DNA of 64,000 nt, taken from positions 1 through 64,000 of the forward strand of contig NZ_FSRH01000002.1 of assembly GCF_900141635.1 (NCBI RefSeq). The letters are read 5' to 3'. The position numbers and the translations under genes were made by a program. The notes under the pieces were generated by a model. It was not told the origin of the DNA. It was given only the letters and a program-made list of their open reading frames with translations, and did no database searches. Source of the stretch: Peptoclostridium litorale DSM 5388. GTDB lineage: Bacteria; Bacillota; Clostridia; Peptostreptococcales; Peptostreptococcaceae. The first letter of the stretch is position 1; the number at the start of each line of letters is the position of its first letter. Below, piece by piece: positions 1-8,300 of the stretch.

Positions 1-246
1 TATTTTACCCGTGTATCCTTGGCTCTGTATTTCTTCATATATGACAACTGCGTTGAAACATCCTTCGTTCATCCTTTGCATGATATAGTTTTTATACGAG
101 TCTAACTTAGACGGTTTCTTTTTTGTCCGCTTATATTCAGGAGCCTTGTTTTGATTGAGCCATGTGCTTATGGTTTTAGAACTCTTGCCCATTATTTGAG
201 CAATATCTTTAATGTACAAACCTTGATTTTTCATATCTCTTATCAT
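1..246 (-). CDS. istA: IS21-family transposase IstA, N-terminal part (runs off window)
   Basis: Partial gene of 82 codons whose 3' part lies outside the window. It begins at an ATG preceded by GGAGGAAA and reads MIRDMKNQGLYIKDIAQ, then an HTH (IAQIMGKSSKTISTWL), then KLDSYKNYIMQRMNEGCFNAVVIYEEIQ. That order, a DNA-binding HTH followed by a conserved K-L-(D)-x-Y-K-x-Y-I block, is how IS21 IstA proteins begin; in the family the DDE catalytic core follows, with the helper ATPase IstB downstream. The gene points away from the TetR gene, so the window catches the IstA-proximal end of the element. Whether the element is complete cannot be seen. Family assignment is by recognition of the N-terminus only. 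Confidence 0.72.
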   Translation of the reverse strand, partial: MIRDMKNQGLYIKDIAQIMGKSSKTISTWLNQNKAPEYKRTKKKPSKLDSYKNYIMQRMNEGCFNAVVIYEEIQSQGYTGKI

Positions 247-358
247 GAAAATTTCCTCCATTTTTATCACGGGACCTCACTCCTTCAGACTCATTCTTAA
301 AGTGAGTATACCGTTTTTTATCGGTAATTTTCAATCGGAGATTATCTGTAGTTTATCA
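1..358. mobile_element. IS21-type element, istA-proximal end
   Basis: Upstream of istA, reading on the minus strand from about 358, the sequence starts TGATAAACTACAG and contains two close copies of a CCGATnnAAAA-type motif at about 322-340. IS21 ends typically start with TG and carry several internal repeats. The outer boundary near 358 is an estimate; the target duplication cannot be checked because the other end is outside the window. Confidence 0.5.
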
Positions 359-364
359 TCGTTT

Positions 365-946
365 ATGACAATAGAAAAAGCAACTAACTTGATGAATGAA
401 GTAGGTTTTGAAAGTTTGACAGTACGTATGATCTGCGACGCTGCCAATATTTCTTCTGGAACATTTTATCACTATTTTGAAAATAAAACTGACTTGATAA
501 TAGAACTGTTCTCTTTGATAGACGACTATTTCGAAGAAAATGTTTTGGAGAGATTAAGTGACGAAGACGAGCTGGTAAATGTAATTAGATTTTGCAGCGG
601 TTTTTCGGAGTTCGTAATGCAAACTGGCGTGGCCAAAAGTAAGCTTATCAACTCGATGTTTCCTGTTTACAGCAAAGGCGGTCACCATGAAGAACGAGGT
701 CGTATTCTTTACAGAGAATTAAATGCAATCATAAGTAGGGGACAAGAAAAGGGGCAAATCATCACTGAATATGCGGCAGAGCAGCTAGTTGATATGATTC
801 TTGTCATGGTAAGGGGCTACTGTTTTGACTGGGCAAGACGTGAAGGTTCTTATGATTTGGTAAAATACACTGAGGAAATGATAGCGTTGTTTGTAAGGGG
901 GCTTAGGCCTTGTAGTGCATATGATTTGAAAATGCAGAAAGATTAA
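365..946 (+). CDS. TetR/AcrR-family regulator, 5' end probably replaced by the IS element
   Basis: About 193 residues from the first plausible ATG. The N-terminal HTH is clear: TVRMICDAANISSGTFYHYFENKTDLI matches the TetR pattern in which the recognition helix ends in TFYHYF, followed by a helical ligand-binding domain. TetR proteins usually have about ten residues before the first helix (A-x-x-L-x-x-x-x-G-F). Here the ATG lies only eight residues before the GF, there is no ribosome-binding sequence in front of it, and the DNA immediately upstream looks like the end of the IS21 element. I infer that the insertion removed the original start, so this may be a pseudogene or be expressed from the element. 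Target unknown. Confidence 0.62.
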   Translation: MTIEKATNLMNEVGFESLTVRMICDAANISSGTFYHYFENKTDLIIELFSLIDDYFEENVLERLSDEDELVNVIRFCSGFSEFVMQTGVAKSKLINSMFPVYSKGGHHEERGRILYRELNAIISRGQEKGQIITEYAAEQLVDMILVMVRGYCFDWARREGSYDLVKYTEEMIALFVRGLRPCSAYDLKMQKD

Positions 947-1210
947 TTTTCCATAATATAGACATGCAGCTTTTGTATGGTTAGTATTTAGATCACAGGC
1001 TATCTGCGAATTAATTGGATAATGAGCGTTTGTTCGCTGCATAAAAATTGAAGATTCTGACATTTTAGATTGAAATCAGTATTAATCTGGTCAAGGGCGT
1101 CATGATGAAAGTGTAAATATGTTTATGGTATGGCAATGGAAGTTATATGATGACGAAAATTTTAGGTGTATGATAAAAATGAGGATATTGTTGATTTTTT
1201 GTACGGATTA

Positions 1211-1258
1211 CGGTGATATCCCTATTTTAAATTTGAGATATAAATAAGGATATCACCG
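1211..1258. repeat. 17-bp inverted repeat, one mismatch
   Basis: Arms 1211-1227 and 1242-1258 match at 16 of 17 positions around a 14-nt loop. There is no T-tract on either side, so it is not a typical terminator. It lies in the 526-bp gap between the TetR gene and the recombinase, in which I see no gene. Confidence 0.6.
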
Positions 1259-1404
1259 CATAAGGTTTACATAATTTCAATACGGTAAATAAAAGCTGGT
1301 TTTTTATAAAGATATGTATTTGTTTTTTCAAAACCCCAGTTCAAGTCCGTGAAATCCCATTGATTTTGATTTTCGAACGTCCGAATGCTAATGTATTACA
1401 ATGT

Positions 1405-1446
1405 AAAAAACCAGCCTTAAAATCAAAATAAAAGGCTGGTTTTTTT
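1405..1446 (-). terminator. Rho-independent terminator of the first recombinase
   Basis: AAAAACCAGCCTT pairs with AAGGCTGGTTTTT across a short loop, giving a stem with a T-run on both strands. It sits 27 bp beyond the stop of the minus-strand recombinase. A second AAAGCTGGTTTTTT sequence, resembling one half of the stem, occurs about 120 bp further out near 1293. Confidence 0.75.
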
Positions 1447-1472
1447 AATGTCCCTGTAAATATGAACTGGAT

Positions 1473-2429
1473 TTAAAACCTAACTTTTTCCATCTGTCTT
1501 TGTCTTTCGGCCTGTGAGATTTCATGTGTATATATGTTGAGTGTCGTGGCTACATTTGCATGACCTAGAATATTCGAAAGGACAGGTATGCTCATGCCGC
1601 TGTTGATGCAGTAACTTGAAAATGTATGCCTTAAACTGTGAGGTGTTATGTCTTTTGTGATACTCGTTTTGGCGAGGATTTTTTTGAATATCTTGTCGAT
1701 GTTTTTAGGGCTCATGGGCCTGTCTTTTTTGCCGGTCTCCTTATTTACATGCTCCGATCTGAATATGTAATCCGAAAAGACATTGTATCCGGCAACCTCT
1801 ATTTTTTCCAAAGTGAATTTATAGTCACTTAGTATTTCCTTGAGATCCCTGTTGATAGGGACATATCTGAGCTTGTCCCCTTTTCCTATAACCGACACGC
1901 TCATTCCGATCATGTCAAAGTCAACCCATTTCAGACCGACCACTTCGCTTTTTCTAAGTCCAAGTCTTATCATTATCTGGAACATAAACCAGTTGCGCGT
2001 TGCAAAATATACGTCATAGCCGCTACCTTCCCTGATGGCGCTGGTAAGCACACGTATTACCTCTTCGAATTCGTCCGGAGCCAAAATGTCTTTTTTGTTG
2101 CTGCCTCCCTTTGCTCTTGTGAGTTTCACACCGAAGTTGTCAGGTATATACTCCCTTTTGTACAAATATGATATAAAGCTCTTTATTATATTTAGCTTGG
2201 TGTTTATGGTGTTGTTTGCATATGTACTGCTGAGACCATCGGCATAGTCGTATATGCATCTCCTGAAGTCCTTTTCGCTTATCCTTTTGAGGTCTGTGGA
2301 CTCGTTCAATGAATCATACATTTTACCGAGTGTAAGGCTGTAATTGTATAATGTGTTTTTGGACCTCTTGCTTCTTTCGAGGTGTCCGTAATATTTACTG
2401 AGTAGATCTTTTATATCTAAATGTTCCAA
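1473..2429 (-). CDS. Solo tyrosine recombinase (XerC/D-like), copy 1
   Basis: A protein of 318 residues with a SAM-like N-terminal core-binding domain and a tyrosine-recombinase catalytic domain. Catalytic residues (numbered from the TTG start) are Arg159 in GLRKSEVVGLKW, His264-x-x-Arg267 in TPHSLRHTF, His290 in LGHANVATT and the nucleophile Tyr300 in NIYTHE. I chose the TTG at 2429 because AAGGGCGGGG lies just before it; a GTG six codons upstream is the alternative. It resembles the recombinase at 21847-22803 throughout and is not next to phage or conjugation genes. A TTGACA/GTTAAT promoter and a set of inverted half-sites lie upstream. XerC/D-like proteins resolve chromosome dimers, but two copies with private sites suggest integration or a DNA-inversion role. 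Confidence 0.88.
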   Translation of the reverse strand: MEHLDIKDLLSKYYGHLERSKRSKNTLYNYSLTLGKMYDSLNESTDLKRISEKDFRRCIYDYADGLSSTYANNTINTKLNIIKSFISYLYKREYIPDNFGVKLTRAKGGSNKKDILAPDEFEEVIRVLTSAIREGSGYDVYFATRNWFMFQIMIRLGLRKSEVVGLKWVDFDMIGMSVSVIGKGDKLRYVPINRDLKEILSDYKFTLEKIEVAGYNVFSDYIFRSEHVNKETGKKDRPMSPKNIDKIFKKILAKTSITKDITPHSLRHTFSSYCINSGMSIPVLSNILGHANVATTLNIYTHEISQAERQRQMEKVRF

Positions 2430-2488
2430 GATATCCCCGCCCTTCACAAGTGATTTGATGTTTAACCATGTGATTATCCATATATACT

Positions 2489-2517
2489 ATTAACCTATAA
2501 ATCAGGTGTAATGTCAA
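2489..2517 (-). promoter_or_regulatory. Sigma-A-type promoter of recombinase copy 1
   Basis: On the minus strand TTGACA (2512-2517) and GTTAAT (2489-2494) are separated by 17 bp. The promoter lies between the recombinase gene and its half-site cluster, so inversion of the 2569-2682 segment would not carry it. Confidence 0.55.
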
Positions 2518-2537
2518 CTGTATTTTCAATGTTTGAA

Positions 2538-2564
2538 TTCTCCATAATATTAAATTATGGAGAA
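2538..2564. repeat. Recombinase core-like site A: inverted half-sites
   Basis: TTCTCCATAAT (2538-2548) and its exact reverse complement (2554-2564) are separated by 5 bp. Trimming the arms to CATAA/TTATG leaves a 7-bp centre, close to the general geometry of tyrosine-recombinase core sites and resembling the centre of dif sites. Confidence 0.6.
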
Positions 2565-2698
2565 ACAGTGTTTTTGGCCGTTCTTTACAGCCGCCTTCTC
2601 AGATGCCTTGAAATCAGAGGTTAAAACCCCTCTTTAAAACGCATTTAGGCCGAATAAAACTGCCCTGAAAACCCATTCAAATCTGTTTCTCCATAATT
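2553..2698. repeat. 16-bp perfect inverted repeats enclosing 114 bp (site A plus third half-site)
   Basis: The right arm of core site A, extended to 2553-2568, is repeated exactly and inverted at 2683-2698. The third copy has no partner arm beside it. The enclosed 2569-2682 segment contains no gene and only a weak AGAGG/CCTCT stem. This is the arrangement expected of an invertible segment or an accessory binding site. Confidence 0.65.
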
Positions 2699-2788
2699 AT
2701 AGATAGTTTTCCCTTGTTAATTATGTCTGTTTTTGACGCCATTTAGAAAAGCTCTAGAACATGAATGTGTATTGAAATATAACTCCAC

Positions 2789-2832
2789 ACAAAAAACATT
2801 AATATTATTGTAAATAATTTAATGTTTTTTGT
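2789..2832. promoter_or_regulatory. 14-bp inverted repeat, possible operator of the small downstream gene
   Basis: Perfect arms 2789-2802 and 2819-2832 flank 16 AT-rich bases. It lies 76 bp before the start of a small gene with a ribbon-helix-helix-like segment, a protein class that often binds its own upstream palindrome. Self-regulation is an inference. Confidence 0.45.
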
Positions 2833-2907
2833 CGTTTACATATGATATTTATGTATAGTATTATTAATGGTATATATGGAGATTATACATTACAAGGAGG
2901 AATACAT

Positions 2908-3156
2908 ATGAGTGATGAAAATAGATATATACCTACAATTACAATAGCGCCTAAAAAAGAGAAGAAAATAACTAAGGCATACCACGACACGGAATCGAAA
3001 TTTGAAAAGCTCACAAAAATTGCCAAGGAGGCAAATCTGAGTTTTAATGCCCTGCTCCAGGCGCTGACCAGTGATTTTCTTACAAACGGACAGATTTATG
3101 ATTCGGAAAACGGGGAATACATATCGATTAGGGGTATGCTTAAAAAAGAAGAATAA
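2908..3156 (+). CDS. Small ribbon-helix-helix-like protein
   Basis: A protein of 82 residues starting at an ATG with a strong AAGGAGG seven bases ahead. Residues about 10-60 read PKKEKKITKAYHDTES, then KFEKLTKIAKEANLSFNALLQALTSDFL. A short strand followed by two helices, with an LSFNALLQ turn, resembles Arc/CopG/ParD-type DNA-binding folds. The C-terminus (YDSENGEYISIRGMLKKEE) is charged and unassigned. It is transcribed away from the recombinase and is the first gene beyond its half-site cluster, so it could be a partner regulator or simply a neighbour. No toxin-like gene adjoins it. The fold call is by eye only. Confidence 0.6.
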   Translation: MSDENRYIPTITIAPKKEKKITKAYHDTESKFEKLTKIAKEANLSFNALLQALTSDFLTNGQIYDSENGEYISIRGMLKKEE

Positions 3157-3174
3157 TATCTACAGAATAAAATG

Positions 3175-3209
3175 ACCAAGGAGAATTTTAATTCTTCCTT
3201 GGTTAATTT
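3175..3209. terminator. Stem-loop shared with the second VOC copy
   Basis: ACCAAGGAGAATT pairs with AATTCTTCCTTGGT (one bulge) and is followed by AATTTTTT. It would stop the small gene on the plus strand, and possibly the VOC gene on the minus strand. The same hairpin recurs at 14946. Confidence 0.55.
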
Positions 3210-3210
3210 T

Positions 3211-3583
3211 TTATTTGGCATCTTTATCTTCCTGCCAAAGTCCGAATACATTGTTTTCGGTGTCGAGGCATACGGCCATATATCCCCAGCTGGGAACAGA
3301 TGTCTTTCCCTGTATTATTTTCCCTCCTAAACTTTCAACTTTGAGCATGTATTCGTCTACGGAATCAACTCCCATGAAATTGGTCATCCGCTGCTCACTC
3401 TCCATCCTCTTGCCAAGGCCTCCTCCAACGCCGGTGTTTCCATCAATATCTTTGCTTTCAAAAAGATAGTATTCCATTTCACCAGGTATGGCTTCGAATT
3501 TCCAGTCGAAAAGCTCTTCGTAGAAATTCTTAGCCCTTTCAGGCTGATCTGCTGCAATGTCAATGTTGAACTACAGTAGGCAT
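3211..3583 (-). pseudogene. VOC-family (glyoxalase-like) protein, frameshifted copy
   Basis: A near-identical copy of the intact gene at 14982-15353, starting at the same ATG with the same GGGGG ribosome site. One extra T in the fifth to sixth codon turns VVHID into VVQH followed by a stop. The open part from MEYYLFESKDID onward (88 residues) has no good start. The family folds as paired beta-alpha-beta-beta-beta modules that bind a metal and small molecules such as lactoylglutathione or antibiotics; substrate here is unknown. With a near-perfect copy elsewhere, the break is probably recent. Confidence 0.82.
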
Positions 3584-3701
3584 TCTATTACCCCCTTTAT
3601 AATCTATTGAAATCAATATCAATGATATAATACCCTTATATTTATAAAATAGAGGCAAAATCAGTTTTTATATTGTGATAAGCTATCTGAATTTACAAGT
3701 T

Positions 3702-4013
3702 TTACGGTCGTCGGCTTAAAGTGTTTATTAATATAGTGATTCCTATTGCAATCAGCACAAATGGCCAAATCCAATCAAAACCCAAGCCTATGCCAAGCAG
3801 AATAAATCCCCATATAAATGTTCCTCCAGCAGCCTCTCTGTATTTTGGTATACTCAGGCGAATAACGCCCTCTAAAAGTACAATGACTCCGGCACCGCTA
3901 AAGAAAACAGACCAGACGTCCAATCGACTAAAGTTTTTAGTGAAATCTGTATTTCCGAGTAGCAATACCACCCATCCCCAGATTAAAATCAAAGCCCAGC
4001 CTATGTCATCAAT
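3702..4013 (-). CDS. Small membrane protein (LiaI/DUF5668-like), start uncertain
   Basis: About 103 residues with four predicted membrane stretches: WALILIWGWVVLLLG, VFFSGAGVIVLLEGVI, FIWGFILLGIGLGF and WPFVLIAIGITILI, ending LSRRP. Glycine-rich helices ending in WPxxLIxIGxxILI are typical of small LiaI/DUF5668-type proteins; function unknown. A good AAAGGAGGG site is present, but the following frame reads ATT-GAT-GAC-ATA and the nearby ATG is out of frame (ATG ACA TAG). Either an unusual start is used or the 5' end has shifted. A diverged remnant of the last codons lies beside the second VOC copy near 15450-15480, so the pair was once duplicated together. Confidence 0.5.
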   Translation of the reverse strand: MDDIGWALILIWGWVVLLLGNTDFTKNFSRLDVWSVFFSGAGVIVLLEGVIRLSIPKYREAAGGTFIWGFILLGIGLGFDWIWPFVLIAIGITILINTLSRRP

Positions 4014-4496
4014 CCCTCCTTTACAAAAACAAACATAGTAATTGAAAAAGCTTGGTTTTATACACTGGATTTTCATACCTGTTTCTTTAGAGATTTTGCA
4101 AGGACTTTTAAAAAGCTCAAAATAGCGTTGCTTGCAAATTTGATCTTCTAATAATAAAAATATCCATATTAACATAATTGATTACTACAATATATTCATA
4201 TATCGGTTTCAGCAGAACCAGTCTTCGTATTAACCGTATTTAGTGAATGTCATAAGGAATTTATAGGCCTGTAGATTAGCCGACAGTCTATGAAAAATCG
4301 GCGAAACAAATTTCACATTCTTTATATAGGGAATTCGGGTATATAATGAATAGGCTTGGATTTTAGTGAAAAAGGTAATATGCATAGGTACTCTTATTCA
4401 GTGTCTAATCCGATAAATAAAACTCATTAAACATGCCGAGTTTGCTTTACTGGAATCCCGTCAACTTCTAGTGTCTAATGGTGAGGAGGTATAAAA

Positions 4497-5086
4497 ATGG
4501 ACAGACAAAGAGTCGGACTTATACTGTTTTGGATAGGTTTTATATGGGCGCTTCTATGGGGCACTCTTGGGGCGATTAATGCAACTTCGTATTTTCGCTT
4601 TTTATCATGGGAGGAGATTAATAAGACAATTTGGGCAGTAGATCCACCTGGGCTTATGATGCTTGGGTATGGATTTTTCATGTTTATGGGATCTTTAGTG
4701 GCTGGGTTTGGATTGCTGCTAAGAGCTGGCGCGAAAGTATCGACTATTTGGAAATATGGGATTGGAATGGTTGTTGCGGTGATTATTGTTTCGAGTACAC
4801 AAAGCCTTAAGCATAATCCTCGATATTTTGGTATCGGAGGAACTTTGATTTTGTTGTTTTGTTTTGGAACATTATGGATGTGGGCAGATGAACGCATGAA
4901 TATGAAAAAGGGAAGTACGATAGCAGGCGACTTGAAGCTGTAGGATATACATTTTTACTTTTGGCGGCGTGGTTTACATGAGGAGCTTTATCTGTGGCTT
5001 TCTTGAAGGCCTTTGAAGGACAACCTCCGTCAAGTCCATTACACATAATCACATATTGGGTGCTGGGATGGTTTTTCTTATTTTAA
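4497..5086 (+). pseudogene. Multi-pass membrane protein, frameshifted and interrupted
   Basis: The ATG has GAGGAGG ahead of it and the first 148 residues form four membrane spans (GLILFWIGFIWALLWG, GLMMLGYGFFMFMGSL, YGIGMVVAVIIV, FGIGGTLILLFCFGTLWMW). That frame ends at 4943. In another frame the sequence continues sensibly as SRRLEAVGYTFLLLAAWFT, a TGA, then GALSVAFLKAFEGQPPSSPLHIITYWVLGWFFLF, a fifth and sixth span. One frameshift near 4915 plus one stop therefore appear to have broken a protein of about 195 residues. The N-terminal part could still be made. Family not recognised. The 320 bp before the gene hold no coding sequence I can support. Confidence 0.6.
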
Positions 5087-5221
5087 AGTCATTACAAAGC
5101 ACGTGCAAAATAAAAATCAGGGATTAAGACAGCAATTCTCAGTTTATTTAGGATTGGATAAGCTGAAAGATAGAATTTATAAGAAAAATGTAAGACTTAG
5201 ATGGGGGTAAGGACCTTGATT

Positions 5222-5287
5222 GCTCTATATGCCTGCATAACTATCAAAGTTTTTATATTTTTTCGGAAAAAATACACCAATTTCTTG
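5222..5287. repeat. 66-bp dispersed repeat, left copy
   Basis: Aligns without gaps to 14659-14724 at roughly 80% identity (TATATGCCTG, ACTATCA, TTTTATATT and AATACACCAA shared). The two copies sit on either side of the giant glucan-synthase gene, in the same orientation. Confidence 0.6.
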
Positions 5288-5317
5288 ACAGACTCTATAG
5301 TTATACTTAAAATTTAT

Positions 5318-5360
5318 ATGCAAAAATCCACGCCTCTTTCATTAGCGTGGATTTTTGCAT
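5318..5360. terminator. Terminator of the giant gene
   Basis: Perfect 16-bp stem (ATGCAAAAATCCACGC and its complement, 5318-5333/5345-5360) with T-runs on both strands, 39 bp beyond the stop of the minus-strand gene. Confidence 0.75.
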
Positions 5361-5398
5361 TGTGTGAAATTACAAAATCAACAAAACAAACATATATT

Positions 5399-8300
5399 CT
5401 AATTTAGAAAAGCTGTTACTATATGTTTTTCTCCATCATCCTCAAGCTCTATTATGTTTGATGACAAAGGCTTGTCGTCAAGAGTTAGGACTATATTTCC
5501 TTGACTATTGCCATAAGGTGTTTCCACGTTTATTTCGTATAATGTACTCTTGTAGATGTATTTTATGGTGTATTTTCTCCATTCTCCCGGGATGCACGGG
5601 TCTACTATTAATTTTTTCCCCCTTTGTTTCAATCCAATAATCTCTTCAATAGCGACATTATAAAGCCATCCGGCTGATCCTGTATACCAGCTCCACCCTC
5701 CTCTTCCACGGTGGAGAATGTTTGAATATACATCTGCTGCAACTACATATGGCTCTATCTTATATTTATTACATTCAAACAATGTATTCGAATGGTTTAT
5801 AGGATTTAGCATCCTGAAAAGCTCGTAAGCTTTGTCTGCCTCACCCATTATAGAAAAGGCATGCATCACCCAGCAAGCAGCATGGGTATATTGGCCTCCG
5901 TTTTCACGAACTCCAGGCACATATCCTTTTATATATCCAGGGCTAAGTTCCCCTTTGTCGAAAGGAGGTTGGAAAATTAAAGCCAGACCATTTACCCAAT
6001 CTATGAGATGTTCATCGAGTGATTTGAGAGCTATTTTTGCCCTCTCAACATCACACATTCTGCTTATTACCGCCCAGGATTGTGCTATTGAATCTATTGA
6101 ACACTCTGAATTTTCGACAGAGCCAAGTGGGGTTCCATCGTCAAAATAGGCTCTTTTATACCACTCTCCATCCCATGATGTTTTTTCTATTGCATTTGAA
6201 ATGTCAAGGGCTGTATCGCTGCATTTCTCTGCATATTCACTGTCCCCAAGACTTTCAGCCACATCAGAAAACTCCTTTAGCACATGACACATAAACCATC
6301 CCAGCCACACGCTTTCGCCTTTCCCTCCTACTCCAACTTCGTTCATTCCGTCGTTCCAATCTCCTGATCCCATAAGAGGAATTCCGTGTTTACCAAATTC
6401 AAGAGATTTTTCAATAGCTCTTTTACAGTGCTCATATACCGTTGACTTCTCAAGCGAGTATTCGGGTGAAAAAAAATTTTCAGTCTCGCCTTCAGTAATG
6501 TCGTCCCCTTCTACATATCCTACGGTTTCATGCAATACGGCGTGGTCTCCGCTTGTTTCTATATACTTGCAGACTGAAAATACAAGCCATAAATGATCAT
6601 CTGCAATCCTGCTTCTTATTCCCCGTGCATTGTCTCCCTTGTGCCACCAATGCAAAGCGTCTCCTTCCTTAAATTGGTGCCTGCAGTGAAGAAGTATCTG
6701 TTTTCTTGCAATGAAAGGAGATAGCATTGAAATATTTGCAGCGTCTTGAAGTTGATCTCTAAAACCATATGCTCCAGATGACTGATAAAATGCTGTTCGT
6801 GCAAATAGTCTGCATGCTATTGTCTGGTACGCAATCCAGCCATTAAGCATTATATCCATAGATCTGTCGGGGGTTCTGACTTGAATTTTATTTAGAAGTT
6901 TTTTCCAATGATTCTTTGCTCGTTCAAGCTCTGAATGTGCATTTTCGACTTCATTATATTTCAGCGAAAGTTTTGATATTATGTCTTCGTCTTTTGAGCT
7001 TCCAAGCAAAATAGCCATTTCGGATTCCTCATTTTCTTCAAGTTCGACACTTAATTGAATCGCACAACAAGGATCGAGTTCACTGCCGGTATTTCCGGAA
7101 AGCTTTTTAAGCTTAAATGCGTTGCAGTTTGAAAGGTCATTGAAACGCCCCACAAACTCAGAAACATCAGCTGTATAAGAAACAATCTTTGCGCTTGAAG
7201 TTATAAATGCGGTCTCCGAAGGATATAGATAGTTGTTGGGATTTTTGACTTTTAAAATGTCTTTGTCCATCATACTTATTATGTGCTTATGTGAATTTTC
7301 AGTGTTATCTGAAAGCACAGGGTTTACATAGTATAAAATCGAGAGTCTTCTCCTCTTTCCTGATATGTTTTTAAGCTTTAAAAGGCTTATTTTTACAGGC
7401 TCGTCCAAGGGAACAAATAGAGTAAGGCTTGCATCTATACCTTCTGATGCCTTTTCGAATATGCTGTAGCCTTGCCCATGTCTTATGATGTGTTCGCAAT
7501 CATCAGGGACAGGCGAGCGCGTTATGCACCAAACTTTTCCGCAGTCTTCATCCCTTATATATATGACTTCCCCAGGCATGTCAGTTATGGGATCATTGCT
7601 CCAGGGCGTAATCCTAAATTCCTTGCTGTTTCTTGCCCACGTGCAGCCTCCTCCGCTTTCAGAAACTGTAAAGCCAAATTTTTCATTTGCTATAACATTT
7701 ATCCACGGCGCTGGAGTTAAAGCCTTGCTTTTGAGCATAATTACATATTCATCTCCATCGGGCGTAAAACCTCCATACCCATTGAAAAATTCCAGATTTT
7801 CAATGTCAAGCTCCTTGTATGTCTTTTCAAAGCTGCATTTTTCAAAGCTTACATATGGAGATACAGGTGTAGGTTCACTTTTTCGTACAAGCTGTTTTTC
7901 AATGGACGTGCCGCAGTCTATAACTATGCTGGCAACACTGTAAAAAAGCACTTTATCTTCAGGGGGCAGTGAATTTGAATTTATGATGTATATTCCCTCA
8001 TGTATTTGAACCCCTAAAGATACTGCATCTGATATAGCTTTGCCAAGCTCACCTAAATAGCTGATTTCACTTTCGTCAAGAAAAATGATGTCAATTCTAA
8101 GTCCTTTCATTCTCCAACATTCACGACCTCTGAGCATGAGCTTTGCATTTTCAATATCTGCTATGTCCTTTATGCGTACAAGCACTATAGGATAATCTCC
8201 TGATACTGAGTATCCCCAGAGCGAATCCTGTCCCTTTGAGTTTAGAACTGTAATGTGAGAAAAGTTGCGCTTTTGAGGACTGTGATAGATTATATGAGGC

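Larger units (their letters stand above)
3175..3611. repeat. Duplicated VOC segment, left copy
   Basis: About 437 bp nearly identical to 14946-15381: I see one substitution (GGTGTTT versus GGCGTTT) and one 1-bp insertion. Identity drops sharply outside these limits, although weaker similarity continues on the right into the 3' end of the next gene. Confidence 0.85.

Noticed and set aside
947-957. TTTTCCATAAT, 10 of 11 match to half-site A on the far side of the recombinase
   Set aside because: One mismatch in an 11-mer of AT-rich DNA is not significant, and there is no partner arm.
785-1063. 92-codon open frame on the minus strand over the end of the TetR gene
   Set aside because: It is antisense to the TetR C-terminus, has no ribosome site and no protein-like pattern.
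1340-1362. CAGTTCAAGTCCGTGAAATCC resembling a tRNA T-arm near the recombinase (possible att in a tRNA)
   Set aside because: No acceptor, anticodon or D-arm can be built around it; it is only a short resemblance.
4400-4480. Direct repeat AGTGTCTAAT at about 4401 and 4470
   Set aside because: Ten bases only, with no associated structure or gene.
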